A stretch of DNA of 64,000 nucleotides, from positions 1-64,000 of IMG/VR virus record IMGVR_UViG_3300005264_000008, one strand, 5' to 3'. This document shows, piece by piece, positions 25,843 to 34,753 of the stretch (positions are counted from its first letter, which is position 1; each line of letters starts with the position of its first letter). The notes under the pieces are model-generated. The model worked only from the letters and a program-made list of their open reading frames with translations, had not been told where the DNA came from and made no database searches. The translations under genes and the position numbers were made by a program. This stretch comes from a virus.

Positions 25843-28446
25843 ATGATTTCATATAGTGGAAGTTTAGTACAGCAAAATTTTGGTGAGAGTAATACACATG
25901 GTATTCTCAAATGGGATGTAAAAAACAATACAAATAAATTCATACCAATTGAAAGTGATTATGGTTTTAGAACTGTTTATTATATTGATAATATACTAAT
26001 AACAGTTTCAGATGATAAATTTATTGAATTGTCATTTGATGATATGATTTCACAGTTTCCGAAAAACTTATCATTACGAATAAAAAATGATAATAGTGAT
26101 AGATTAGTCATTGATGATTTTATTTCAAAGGTAGAATTACATTTTAATTTACAAAGTTTAATTATACTTGATATTGATAGTAAAGATAGTGAAATATCTA
26201 ATTTAAAAGCTGAAAATGATATACTAGATACACAATCTAATATAACACAAGTATCATATCAAAATGAGTTAATTAAAAATATGCATTCACAAATATTAGG
26301 ATATGATTTAGAAGATGATATATTGCAAAAGATATTTAAGTTGAATGATAATTTAAATAAAACATTTCTACAACAACCAGATACAAATTACGGTAGTTTG
26401 ATAAAACTAAAAGAAATGACATTCAATAATATGTTTAGTTATGGAACAGGTAATTATATTAACTTCGATTCTATGAATGGTATAGTTGGATTGTTTGCTC
26501 CAAATAGACAGGGGAAAAGTAGTATTATGCAGATACTATTATTTTTATTATATGATAAATCAAGTAAAACTAATAAAACACTAGATTATCTAAATATAAA
26601 CACTCGGTTCTTTGATGCTAAATTAACATTTGAAGTTGATAATGAGACATATATAATTGAAAAAAATGGTAAATTAGATTCTAAAGATAAGTTACATTTT
26701 ACTGTTAATTTTTATAAATTAACTGATAAAAATGTACAAGTTAGTTTAAATGGTGAGCAAAGAAGAGAAACTGTTAAAAAAATTCGTGCAATAGTTGGTA
26801 CATATGAGAATATTGTAATGACTAATATAGTATTACAACAAGACGATTCGTTTAATTTTATACGCAAAACACAAACTGAAAGACGTGTATTATTAAATCA
26901 TTTTATTGGTTTAGACATTTTCCAGCAACTACATAAAAGTGTACAATCATTGGTAAAAGAAAGCAAAGTGAAATTTAATTTATTATTAAGTGAAAATATA
27001 ATCACCACTATTAATAAATACGAACAAGAACTCAAAGAATATAAATCTCAATTAATTGCTCTTGATAAAGATGTGAAACAATATGATTTGGATATAAAAT
27101 CATATGAAATATTAAAAACAGATATACAATCTAAAATAAAAAATATTGATGTTAAAGATATAAATGTTACTGCTATTAAACAAAATATTCAACAATATGA
27201 AACATTTATATCCGACAAAACTTTAGAGTGTGAAGAAGTTAATATATTAATTAGCCAATTAAAAAGTGATATTGATGATAAAAATAAATCCATAATTGAA
27301 TATGATGTCAATGAACTAACAAAGCAATTTAATACATATAATGATAATGTAAATAATATAAGTAAATTACAAACTAAATTAAGAACACTATCATTGAGAA
27401 ATGATACCATAACACAGTCACTCGGAATCATTTCTAAATTTGAATATGATACTGATAATTGTGATGTATGTTTAGCTAACAACAAAATACAATCGGATGG
27501 ATTATCACAATTTAATTCTGACTTTTCTGCCAATAAACAAACAATTATTCAATTGAACAATGATATTACTAAATTAGTAAATGAAAATGTTCAATTGGAA
27601 GAATCTGTGAAACGTCATAATAACTTAACTATAATCAGTCAAGATATTAATGAATTGAATAGTAAAGTTGTGAAATTGGAGAACCATATTAAATTAACGA
27701 CAAGTGAAATAAATACTAAAAATGAAAAACTATTAACAGCTAATACACAAATAAATCAATATAATACATCTAAAAATATAATTGAACAAAACCAAATACA
27801 TCAAACTAAACTGAATGATATTAATAGTGTATTATTTAACTTCAATAGTGAACGTAGAAATGTAGAACAACAGATAAATCAAATTGGTGTTAAAGCTGAT
27901 GTCATAGAAGAAAAACTCAAAGATTTATATGTGAAGCGTGTTAATTTGGAAGTGTTAGAACAGGATTTGAAAATATTAGAATATTATAGTAAATTATACC
28001 ATCATACAGGAATACCATTCCAATTATTGTCAAACGTAATATTGAAATTAAATACTGAAACTAATAAGATATTATCACAAATAACTAATTTTACATTGGA
28101 TTTTGAGATGTCAGATACAAATATAAATATTTACATTTGTTATGGAAATAAACGATGGTTATTAGAATTAAATAGTGGTATGGAAAATTTTATTAGTAAT
28201 ATTGCTGTGAGAATGGCACTGAGTAAAATTACAACCCTTCCTAAAACAGAGTTCATGTTTGTTGATGAAGGATGGGCATCACTTGATAAGGACAATATAA
28301 CAAAAGTATCAAATTTATTTGATTATTTAAAACAAGTATATAAATATGTTATAATTGTTTCACATATTGATACAATGAAAGATGATATTGATATGCCAAT
28401 TGACATAACAAAAGAAAATGAATTTAGTAAAATTATTGTCAAATAA
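25843..28446 (+). CDS. 46: gp47 C-terminal part fused to gp46/SbcC (Rad50-type) ATPase
   Basis: 867 residues in the same frame as the preceding gene. Residues 1-185 complete gp47 (SYSGSLVQQNFGE, then a capping region). From about 187 a Rad50/SbcC ATPase begins: MTFNNMFSYG, Walker A APNRQGKSS (219-227), long coiled coils, a CDVC zinc hook near 540, the signature LNSGMENFISN near 770 and Walker B FMFVDEGWASLD near 805. gp46-gp47 resect DNA ends for recombination-dependent replication. One continuous gp47-gp46 frame is unlike T4, where they are separate genes. Confidence 0.88.
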   Translation: MISYSGSLVQQNFGESNTHGILKWDVKNNTNKFIPIESDYGFRTVYYIDNILITVSDDKFIELSFDDMISQFPKNLSLRIKNDNSDRLVIDDFISKVELHFNLQSLIILDIDSKDSEISNLKAENDILDTQSNITQVSYQNELIKNMHSQILGYDLEDDILQKIFKLNDNLNKTFLQQPDTNYGSLIKLKEMTFNNMFSYGTGNYINFDSMNGIVGLFAPNRQGKSSIMQILLFLLYDKSSKTNKTLDYLNINTRFFDAKLTFEVDNETYIIEKNGKLDSKDKLHFTVNFYKLTDKNVQVSLNGEQRRETVKKIRAIVGTYENIVMTNIVLQQDDSFNFIRKTQTERRVLLNHFIGLDIFQQLHKSVQSLVKESKVKFNLLLSENIITTINKYEQELKEYKSQLIALDKDVKQYDLDIKSYEILKTDIQSKIKNIDVKDINVTAIKQNIQQYETFISDKTLECEEVNILISQLKSDIDDKNKSIIEYDVNELTKQFNTYNDNVNNISKLQTKLRTLSLRNDTITQSLGIISKFEYDTDNCDVCLANNKIQSDGLSQFNSDFSANKQTIIQLNNDITKLVNENVQLEESVKRHNNLTIISQDINELNSKVVKLENHIKLTTSEINTKNEKLLTANTQINQYNTSKNIIEQNQIHQTKLNDINSVLFNFNSERRNVEQQINQIGVKADVIEEKLKDLYVKRVNLEVLEQDLKILEYYSKLYHHTGIPFQLLSNVILKLNTETNKILSQITNFTLDFEMSDTNINIYICYGNKRWLLELNSGMENFISNIAVRMALSKITTLPKTEFMFVDEGWASLDKDNITKVSNLFDYLKQVYKYVIIVSHIDTMKDDIDMPIDITKENEFSKIIVK

Positions 28447-28484
28447 AATTACTTAGTTTATAATAATAATAAAAAAAATAAAAA

Positions 28485-28709
28485 ATGAAACATTTTGAAT
28501 ACGTACATAATTTTTTACGAGAATTAAACAAACTTGTTCCAAATGAAGGTGAAATTAGACATAATATTATATTATGTTAAGACACAGGTAAATTAATGAT
28601 TTCTATATTTAATGATGGTAAGTGGAATGGTGTTGATATGGATAAAATGTATGAAGATAAAGCAACATATCAAGAATTGGTAAATGGTATATGTGAATTA
28701 TTGAAGTAA
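28485..28709 (+). pseudogene. Small hypothetical gene with in-frame TAA
   Basis: From ATG 28485-28487 the frame gives MKHFEYVHNFLRELNKLVPN, EGEIRHNIILC, TAA (28578-28580), then DTGKLMISIFNDGKWNGVDM and onward to a TAA at 28707. Both halves look coding, and the full length is 74 codons plus stop. CAA to TAA would account for it. Function unknown. Confidence 0.45.
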
Positions 28710-28735
28710 TCATGTTTAAATAAAAATATATTAAA

Positions 28736-28942
28736 ATGGGAAAAGTAAATAGTACAAAAAGGGAGAAAATATCAGAATTGAAAAGGTGGATAAATGACGA
28801 AGAAGTTTTTGAATGGTGGTCGGGCGGAAATGATACATTTGAATTATATGCTGAAAAATTGGTTAATAAAGGTATTGATATTGAATTTATAAAAATGATG
28901 TTCAGTGGACTTTATCGGGCTGTTTTAGGTGAATATGAATAA
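28736..28942 (+). CDS. Small hypothetical protein
   Basis: 68 residues, acidic, starting MGKVNSTKREKISELKRWIN and containing EVFEWWSGGNDTFELYAEKL. It starts with ATG after an A-rich leader and ends just before an 18-base inverted repeat. No family recognised. Confidence 0.5.
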   Translation: MGKVNSTKREKISELKRWINDEEVFEWWSGGNDTFELYAEKLVNKGIDIEFIKMMFSGLYRAVLGEYE

Positions 28943-28954
28943 ACATATTTTAAT

Positions 28955-29002
28955 TATAAGTAGCCAAATGTACATTAAATTGTATACATTTGGCTACTTA
29001 TA
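28955..29002. repeat. Perfect 18-bp inverted repeat (hairpin)
   Basis: TATAAGTAGCCAAATGTA (28955-28972) pairs with TACATTTGGCTACTTATA (28985-29002) around a 12-base loop. No T tract follows on the plus strand (AAAACTC), so it is not a classical intrinsic terminator, though it lies at a gene end. It marks the left edge of the accessory region. Confidence 0.7.
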
Positions 29003-29021
29003 AAAACTCAATTATTATCTA

Positions 29022-29029
29022 TACATTTG
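29022..29029 (+). promoter_or_regulatory. Bacteroidetes-type -7 box TACATTTG
   Basis: TACATTTG fits TAnnTTTG and lies 33 bases before the ATG at 29063, just after the 28955-29002 hairpin. CATTTGC also occurs in the hairpin arm, so the match could be partly fortuitous. Confidence 0.35.
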
Positions 29030-29062
29030 CAACAAATTATTAATCTTATTAAATTTAGAATT

Positions 29063-29397
29063 ATGGAAAGTATTGATGAAAAATCACAAAATTATGCTTA
29101 TAAAAAGGTTAGAGAATCGTTTCCAACATTGCGTGGAAATGCATTTCAATTAATTAAGTTAATCGTAAAATCAGCATATATACAAGGTGCTGAATTTACA
29201 AGTAGTGAGAATATTGGGAAATCTGCAAAAGAATATGCAAACAATAGAGTCTCAGAAAATTTACTAAATATCCAGAAGCTACGAAAAATTTATTATCTCT
29301 AATGATGCAACAGGCATTTATTCAAGCATGTGATGATAATGGGAAAAATGTCAATGTCGAAAGAATTGACATAGCGTTTCAATTATGTAGTGTCTAA
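29063..29397 (+). pseudogene. Small accessory gene with homopolymer frameshift
   Basis: ATG 29063 starts MESIDEKSQNYAYKKVRESF. The frame ends early as NIQKLRKIYYL. Adding one A at 29266-29268 continues it as LLKYPEATKNLLSLMMQQAF, IQACDDNGKNVNVERIDIAF to a TAA at 29395-29397, making 112 exact codons. The repaired protein has two similar helical units (NYA...FQLIKLIVKSAYIQGAEF and EYANNR...LLSLMMQQAFIQACDD). Function unknown. Confidence 0.5.
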
Positions 29398-29401
29398 ATT
29401 A

Positions 29402-29436
29402 ACCATGACGAATACGTGTTTGACACTGTTATCTAC
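29402..29436 (+). repeat. Degenerate attC-like element (site a)
   Basis: ACCATGACGAATACGTGTTTGACACTGTTATCTAC shares ACGAATACGTGTTTG exactly with the element at 29743. Its right end GTTATC (29428-29433) is the reverse complement of GATAAC at the left of the next element, as expected for the two ends of a gene cassette. The left core is altered (TGAC for TAAC) and the middle is missing. Confidence 0.4.
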
Positions 29437-29481
29437 TTTATTTTTAACATTTAAATTATTAACAATATAAAAAGTAATAGT

Positions 29482-29739
29482 ATGGAATATAAAACCGTAG
29501 AAAATTGGACAAGTGGTAGTGGTAATATATTAGTCACAAAACAGGAAGTGAAATTAGAAGCTGGTGACCAATATATAGGAGAAGGGTTGTCTGGAAGAAA
29601 TATATTTTCATGGTCTAAAAATCAAAAAAAAGAATATCCACAAAAAAAAGCTATTAAAGTAATTGCTCGTAGTTTTAATTTAGTTTGGTGTTTTTCTGGT
29701 AACAATAACATTTCAGATTTACCAGTAGTAGATATTTAG
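29482..29739 (+). CDS. Cassette-borne hypothetical protein
   Basis: 85 residues, starting MEYKTVENWTSGSGNILVTK, beta-rich, with LEAGDQYIGEGLSGRN and a C-terminal VIARSFNLVWCFSGN. Stop is TAG. It lies alone between two attC-like elements, as a gene cassette would, and has no convincing promoter of its own. Function unknown. Confidence 0.5.
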   Translation: MEYKTVENWTSGSGNILVTKQEVKLEAGDQYIGEGLSGRNIFSWSKNQKKEYPQKKAIKVIARSFNLVWCFSGNNNISDLPVVDI

Positions 29740-29742
29740 TTG

Positions 29743-29816
29743 CTGATAACGAATACGTGTTTGTGATGTTTTGGGAGTTTTTAGAACCAAATAACATCAA
29801 AAACGCTGTTATAGTT
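29743..29816 (+). repeat. attC-like imperfect palindrome (site b)
   Basis: The left arm GATAACGAATACGTGTTTG with TGATGTT faces a right arm AACATCAAAAACGCTGTTATAG. Their complement shares TAAC, CGT-TTTG-TGTT with small bulges. An imperfect palindrome with TAAC at the left and GTTA at the right is the shape of an integron attC site. It follows the stop of the gene at 29482 directly. Confidence 0.45.
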
Positions 29817-29875
29817 ACCTTATTGAAACATTTCAGCATCGAATAAATGAAATATTAATCTTAAAATATTGAATT

Positions 29876-30073
29876 ATGAATGGAAGAAAGTTATATAGAG
29901 AATATACACAAAGTAAGGGCAAAGAAGCAAAAGAGTTTATCAAGATTGAAGAAGACTGGTATAATTTAGACATGTTAATAACAAAAGATAATAAGGGTCA
30001 TGAAGAAAAAACAAGTATTAATTATAAGGATTTAGTTAATTGGATAATCCGAAATAGGCCTGATTACTCATAA
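29876..30073 (+). CDS. Hypothetical accessory protein
   Basis: 65 residues, starting MNGRKLYREYTQSKGKEAKE. YNLDMLITKDNKGHEEKTSI and DLVNWIIRNRPDYS suggest a small alpha/beta fold. CATAACAAAACGC directly after its stop resembles the left half of an attC-like site, so it may be the remnant of another cassette. Function unknown. Confidence 0.45.
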   Translation: MNGRKLYREYTQSKGKEAKEFIKIEEDWYNLDMLITKDNKGHEEKTSINYKDLVNWIIRNRPDYS

Positions 30074-30162
30074 CAAAACGCTTGATGTATCTTTCATATA
30101 ATAATTAAATTATAAGATGTTAAAAATGTATGTAATATTTAATTTTCATATTAGATTTATAT

Positions 30163-30195
30163 AAAAATCCATGTTTAATAAACATGGATTTTTTA
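30163..30195 (+). terminator. Intrinsic terminator before groEL
   Basis: AAAAATCCATGTTTA (about 30164-30178) pairs with TAAACATGGATTTTT (about 30180-30194). The T run ends at 30194. It isolates the GroEL gene from the cassette-like genes upstream. It is preceded by TTTTCATATTAGATTTATATA, which resembles the upstream half of the promoter block at 7542. Confidence 0.8.
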
Positions 30196-30241
30196 ATTTA
30201 TTTAATTTATATAATAATAACAAAAAAATAATAACAAAGAA

Positions 30242-31942
30242 ATGAATACAAAAAAAATTGTATATGAAAGTGATGCATTATCACAAATGAAAAAAGGAAT
30301 TGATAAGGTGTATGGAGCAGTTAGTTCAACATTAGGACCGAATGGTCATAATGTACTAATTGAAACTGAAAATGGAAAAATAATTTCAACTAAAGATGGT
30401 GTAACAGTAGCAAAATCAATAAAGTTAGAAGATAGTGTTGAAAACATGGGTGCACAATTCATAATCAACAGTTCAATTCATACAAATAAAATTGCTGGTG
30501 ATGGAACAACAACTGCAACTGTATTGACACATTCTATTATTACAGAAGGATTAAAACGACTTGACACTAATATCAATGTGTTTGATTTAAAACGTGGCTT
30601 AGAACAAACAAAAGACGTGATTATTGATGAACTTGATAATATGAAGAAAGATATTGTTGATGAAAATGATTATGAAAATGTTGCAACTATATCTGCAAAT
30701 GGTGATGATAAAATTGGAAGACTTATTTCAGAAGCATTTAAATCAGTTGGGACAGATGGTGTAATTACTGTTGAAAAAAGTAATACTGGATTAGATGAAT
30801 TGGAAATTGTGGATGGATTGCAATTTAATAGTGGGTATTTATCACCATTGTTTATTAATAATGAACAATCATTACAAGTTGAATTTGATAATCCTCGTTA
30901 TATATTTTTCGATGGTAAATTACAAACAGTTACTCAAATATTAAAATTACTTGAATATTCAGCTACTCATAATATACCACTTGTCATTGTAGCAGATGAT
31001 ATTAGTAATGAAGCATTGTCAATATTGATTGTTAATAAAGTTAGAGGTATTGCAAATGTATGTGCAGTTAAAGCACCTGGATATGGTGATTTACGAAAAG
31101 AAATGTTACAAGATATGGCAACATTGACAAATGGTATTGTTGTAAGTGCTGACCGTGGCATGGAGATTGAAAATATTACTGATGATGTGTTTAATGATGA
31201 TGGAGAACTAATTCAGACTATAAATAATGTATTTGGGACTAGCCGTTCATTCACAAGTACTAACAAACAAAGTACTATAATTGATGGGAATGGTGAATTG
31301 GAGAAAATCGAGTTGAGAATAGACCAATTACAATCACAAATAGAAAAATCAGTATCTGATTATGAAAAACAACGTTATAGAGAACGTTTAGGTAAAATGT
31401 CAGGTGGTGTAGCAATCATAAATGTAGGTGGTGAAAGTGATGTGGAAATTGAAGATAAAAAGTTTAGAATAGAAGATGCGTTAAATGCAACTAAATCAGC
31501 TATTGAAGACGGTGTGTTACCAGGTGGAGGAATTGCATTGATGAAAATCTGGGATAAACTTGAAAATGAAACAGAATATTCAAGTGATATTCTTGAAAAT
31601 GTTATCTCACGAAATATTATGTTAAAAGCAATTAAACAACCATTTATGAAAATCATCGATAATGCTGGATTGAATGGTGATGTTATTTGGAGTGAACTAC
31701 ATACATCGAATGATTTATTAACAGCAATTGAAAATAAAAATAATCCAATTGAATTAAACGATGGATTCAATGTTAAAACTAAAAAATATGTTAATATGAT
31801 TACAGATGGTGTCATTGACCCAACCAAAGTTGTAAAAACAGCATTACAAAAAGCAACATCACTAGCATCAACATTTTTGATGACTAATGCAATAATTGTG
31901 GATATTCCTACTGAAACAAAACCCGAAGAAATGCAATATTAA
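30242..31942 (+). CDS. groEL: Phage GroEL-type chaperonin
   Basis: 566 residues, full-length group I chaperonin. Visible motifs are TLGPNGHNVLIE, TKDGVTVAKSI, GDGTTTATVL (ATP site), APGYGDLRKEML in the apical domain, GGVAIINVGGESDVE, and VIDPTKVVKTALQKATSLAS near the C-terminus. The Gly-Gly-Met tail of bacterial GroEL is absent (ends TKPEEMQY). No groES is seen in the window. Phage GroELs may fold capsid proteins with a host or phage cofactor. Confidence 0.93.
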   Translation: MNTKKIVYESDALSQMKKGIDKVYGAVSSTLGPNGHNVLIETENGKIISTKDGVTVAKSIKLEDSVENMGAQFIINSSIHTNKIAGDGTTTATVLTHSIITEGLKRLDTNINVFDLKRGLEQTKDVIIDELDNMKKDIVDENDYENVATISANGDDKIGRLISEAFKSVGTDGVITVEKSNTGLDELEIVDGLQFNSGYLSPLFINNEQSLQVEFDNPRYIFFDGKLQTVTQILKLLEYSATHNIPLVIVADDISNEALSILIVNKVRGIANVCAVKAPGYGDLRKEMLQDMATLTNGIVVSADRGMEIENITDDVFNDDGELIQTINNVFGTSRSFTSTNKQSTIIDGNGELEKIELRIDQLQSQIEKSVSDYEKQRYRERLGKMSGGVAIINVGGESDVEIEDKKFRIEDALNATKSAIEDGVLPGGGIALMKIWDKLENETEYSSDILENVISRNIMLKAIKQPFMKIIDNAGLNGDVIWSELHTSNDLLTAIENKNNPIELNDGFNVKTKKYVNMITDGVIDPTKVVKTALQKATSLASTFLMTNAIIVDIPTETKPEEMQY

Positions 31943-31959
31943 TAAAAATATAAAAAAAA

Positions 31960-32208
31960 ATGAATCAACAACAACAACAACAACAAATCGATTTAAGTCT
32001 TACTGGTGAAATTATATGTGAAAATTGCAGTAATACATTATTCAAACAAGTTTATTATCTAAGAACAGTACCCAAAACCATATCTAAAAGTGGTCGAGAA
32101 GAAGTATTTCCAATTGTAACATTTGCTTGTGAAGAATGTGGACACATCAATAAAAATTTTGAAGTTAATATTAAACCAAAAATTAAAGAAAACAAAATTA
32201 TCAAATAA
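31960..32208 (+). CDS. Small zinc-ribbon protein
   Basis: 82 residues. After a poly-Gln start (MNQQQQQQQIDLS) it has CENC (about 22-25) and CEEC (about 58-61), a split four-cysteine zinc ribbon, with a basic C-terminus (KPKIKENKIIK). It lies 17 bases after groEL and 2 bases before the nuclease gene, so it is in the same operon. A nucleic-acid or RNA-polymerase binding role is possible. Confidence 0.6.
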   Translation: MNQQQQQQQIDLSLTGEIICENCSNTLFKQVYYLRTVPKTISKSGREEVFPIVTFACEECGHINKNFEVNIKPKIKENKIIK

Positions 32209-32210
32209 TA

Positions 32211-33054
32211 ATGCGTAAACAAGTATCATATTCACAATACATGCAATATGTCAATTGTAAAAAACAATATGAACTAACATACATAGAAGGGCTGTCGATT
32301 AGGCAACCCTCTATTTATACTTTAATTGGAACATCTATTCATGAAACTATTCAACAGTATTATGACGAACAATTTCCAATTAAATACAATTACAGTGATA
32401 TATTATTTTCATATATTGAAAAAAACATTAAAATTCAATCTGATAAATTTCAAGAAACATTTGTCAATTCAACAGAGTTGAATGATTTTTTCGTACAAAG
32501 TCAAGTGGTATTACAAAAATTCGTTAGCAACCGAACTGAACTTATTAGCCCCGAACTGCAATATATTAAATCAGAATACGAATTAAAATGTGATTTATCA
32601 TTTCTTGGTGCAGATGCTCGGTTTAGGTATATTAATATAATTGGATTCATCGACATGTTATTCAAAACAATTGATGGTAAATACATAATATTTGATATAA
32701 AATCTAGTAATAAAGGATGGACTATTATTGATAAGAAAAACAAATATAAATTATTCCAACTAATATTATATAAAAAATTACTATCACTAATATCAAATAT
32801 TGATGAAAATGATATTGAAATTAAATATTTGTTTTTAGAATATGGGACTGGTGAAGTTAATGTATTCACACCAAATTTGTCCAAAATAAATGAAAACGAA
32901 TTATTCAATGAATTCAGAGATTTCATATTTGATGTGTTTGATGAAAACGGTATGTATATACAAAGATTTTAATAATACTGATAATAGTGACAATTGTTTT
33001 TTCTGCGAATATAAAGGGACACCATACTGTAATAAATTTAAATTGACTATATGA
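32211..33054 (+). pseudogene. Cas4/RecB-like PD-(D/E)XK nuclease with C-terminal frameshift
   Basis: The intact frame (to 32972) gives 253 residues: YSQYMQYVNCKKQYELTYIE with the first Fe-S-type cysteine, GTSIHETIQQYYDEQF, and the nuclease core GFIDMLFKTIDGKYIIFDIKSS. It then stops after MYIQRF. Removing one A from 32962-32964 adds DFNNTDNSDNCFFCEYKGTP and YCNKFKLTI, which supplies the three C-terminal cysteines of the Cas4/AddB-type 4Fe-4S cluster. It then ends at a TGA overlapping the next start as ATGA (33051-33054). That overlap argues that the frameshifted end is the true one. It likely processes DNA ends. Confidence 0.7.
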
Positions 33055-33485
33055 TTAAAGTGTTAATAACTGGATATCGAGAAACAAATAACCCAATATA
33101 TATAAAGGATTTCATATTTAATATAAAACAATCATATAAAGATGATAATATCACGATATTTGGTAGAGGTGAATATAATAATGATAATTATAAATCAAAT
33201 ATAGATTTTCTTATTCGTAAATATTGTAGGGAATTTGATGTTTCATTTTGCGAATATACACCTTATTATAAACAGAGAAACCCATTTACAATTAATATTT
33301 ATGATATATATACACAAACAGTTAAAAAACGATTTATACGGTTAATACATATGTTTGAACATGTTAATTATATTGTATATTTCATTGATAAAACACTATA
33401 TCCGACTGTGGACGATATCAAGGATACATCATTTTTTAATGAATTGAAAAAACATAAAACGCAATTTAAAATTAAAATAATATAA
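33051..33485 (+). CDS. Hypothetical Rossmann-like protein (possible SLOG/DUF2493 relative)
   Basis: 144 residues. MIKVLITGYRETNNP at the N-terminus and FGRGEYNNDNYKSNIDFLIR after the second strand resemble the nucleotide-binding loops of SLOG/DUF2493 proteins, and HVNYIVYFIDKT the later strand. The match is suggestive only. The start overlaps the frame-corrected nuclease end. Function unknown. Confidence 0.45.
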   Translation: MIKVLITGYRETNNPIYIKDFIFNIKQSYKDDNITIFGRGEYNNDNYKSNIDFLIRKYCREFDVSFCEYTPYYKQRNPFTINIYDIYTQTVKKRFIRLIHMFEHVNYIVYFIDKTLYPTVDDIKDTSFFNELKKHKTQFKIKII

Positions 33486-33515
33486 TAGTTATAAAAAAAG
33501 TTGTAGTTTAAATTA

Positions 33516-33672
33516 GCTATAACGGATAACTTCTTGATTTTCATTTACAAATACTAACAATTTAATAAATTAAAAAACATCATCCAAATTCAATTAAATA
33601 TTGGTAAATGAGTCTTGTCTTCTTATTAAATAGCAGAAAAAAATAAATGACTTCAAACGCAATGTTAGCAAC
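33516..33672 (+). repeat. attC-like element (site c)
   Basis: The left end GCTATAACGGATAACTTC (33516-) and the right end AAACGCAATGTTAGCAAC (to 33672) bracket a long spacer. TTGATTTTCATTT at left and AAATGACTTCAA at right are roughly complementary. The right end GTTAGCAAC (33664-33672) is the exact reverse complement of GTTGCTAAC at the left of the next element (34013-34021), the diagnostic relationship between the two ends of one gene cassette. No coding frame is seen within. Confidence 0.5.
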
Positions 33673-33704
33673 TTTATTTATTAATAACTTTAAAATTAAA
33701 AAAA

Positions 33705-34010
33705 ATGGATATTCAAATTTTTATCGATGAACAAGTCGAAATGTTAAACAATGATTTTGGTACAGACCAAATTCAATGGAATATATACAGACTATTTTTC
33801 AAAGAATATATGCCAGACTTACCCCTTAATACAATAATTTCGAGATGTATGGAAGTTTATGCACAAATTATTAAAATCCATTCGGCTCAACCTTTATTTA
33901 AAGCTCTTGAAAAAGTTCAATTGCAAGTTGGTCAAATCGAACATAACTGGGATTATCAACAGAAAGAATATATGCCGTTTGTTATAAAAGCACTTACAGC
34001 TAACTTTTAA
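33705..34010 (+). CDS. Cassette-borne hypothetical protein
   Basis: 101 residues, all-helical, starting MDIQIFIDEQVEMLNNDFGT. It lies between GTTAGCAAC and GTTGCTAAC, perfect 9-base complements, as the single gene of a cassette-like unit, and its stop is 2 bases from the right element. It has no obvious promoter. Function unknown. Confidence 0.5.
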   Translation: MDIQIFIDEQVEMLNNDFGTDQIQWNIYRLFFKEYMPDLPLNTIISRCMEVYAQIIKIHSAQPLFKALEKVQLQVGQIEHNWDYQQKEYMPFVIKALTANF

Positions 34011-34012
34011 TT

Positions 34013-34148
34013 GTTGCTAACGGCTAACTTAATTGAACTGTTGCGACTTAACGCACAACGTAAATTAAAAGTAGTAAGTCCAAAAATAACACAGATGTAA
34101 ATTAACAGCATAATGTAAGCCTGTGAAATTCAAGCAAATGTTATGTGC
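34013..34148 (+). repeat. attC-like element (site d)
   Basis: It begins GTTGCTAACGGCTAACTTAATT and ends GCAAATGTTATGTGC. The left end complements the right end of site c, and the right end GTTATGTGC (34140-34148) is the exact reverse complement of GCACATAAC at site e (34754-34762). The arms around CTTAATTGAACTG and CCTGTGAAATTCAAG pair imperfectly. Confidence 0.5.
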
Positions 34149-34163
34149 TTAAATTTAAAAATT

Positions 34164-34721
34164 ATGATTAAAGTATTAAATTTATACGCAGGTATTGGAG
34201 GTAATCGAAAGTTTTGGAATAACTGTAATATCACTGCAGTAGAAAATGATAACCAAATTGCAGATAAATATAAACAGCAATTTCCAAATGATAAAATAAT
34301 TATTGATGACGCTCATCAATTTTTATTGGAAAATTATAAAGAGTTTGATTTTATTTGGTCAAGCCCCCCATGCCCAACTCATTCTCGAACTAATTATTTT
34401 CTAAATCCAAAAGGAATAATTCGATACCCGGATATGAAATTATGGCAAGAAATAATCTTTTTATCTGCATTTTTTAAAGGTTATTTCGTTGTTGAAAATG
34501 TAATAAGCTATTATAAACCTATTCTTAATCCGCAACAAATAGGAAGACATTATTTTTGGTCAAACTTCAATATCCCAAAAATAAAACAACCAACAAATGA
34601 CATTGGTAGAATGAATGGGAAAAATCAACCAGCATGTAAAAAACATAAAACTGAAAGAAATGCTGTCAATTCTGAATTAGGTTTACACATTTTTAATCAA
34701 TTTTTGGAAGTTAAAAAATAA
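34164..34721 (+). CDS. Cassette-borne C5-cytosine methyltransferase-like protein
   Basis: 185 residues from ATG 34164 (MIKVLNLYAGIGGNRKFW); an earlier in-frame ATG at 34143 lies inside the attC-like core. Motif I is LYAGIGG, motif IV SSPPCPTHS with the catalytic-type Pro-Cys, and motif VI VVENV. The C-terminal motifs IX and X of full-length Dcm-type enzymes are not evident, so it may be a short phage-type enzyme or inactive. It lies between the exact complements GTTATGTGC and GCACATAAC. Confidence 0.7.
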   Translation: MIKVLNLYAGIGGNRKFWNNCNITAVENDNQIADKYKQQFPNDKIIIDDAHQFLLENYKEFDFIWSSPPCPTHSRTNYFLNPKGIIRYPDMKLWQEIIFLSAFFKGYFVVENVISYYKPILNPQQIGRHYFWSNFNIPKIKQPTNDIGRMNGKNQPACKKHKTERNAVNSELGLHIFNQFLEVKK

Positions 34722-34753
34722 AACAATCCAGCTATGCTGTCGCTATTTTAGTT

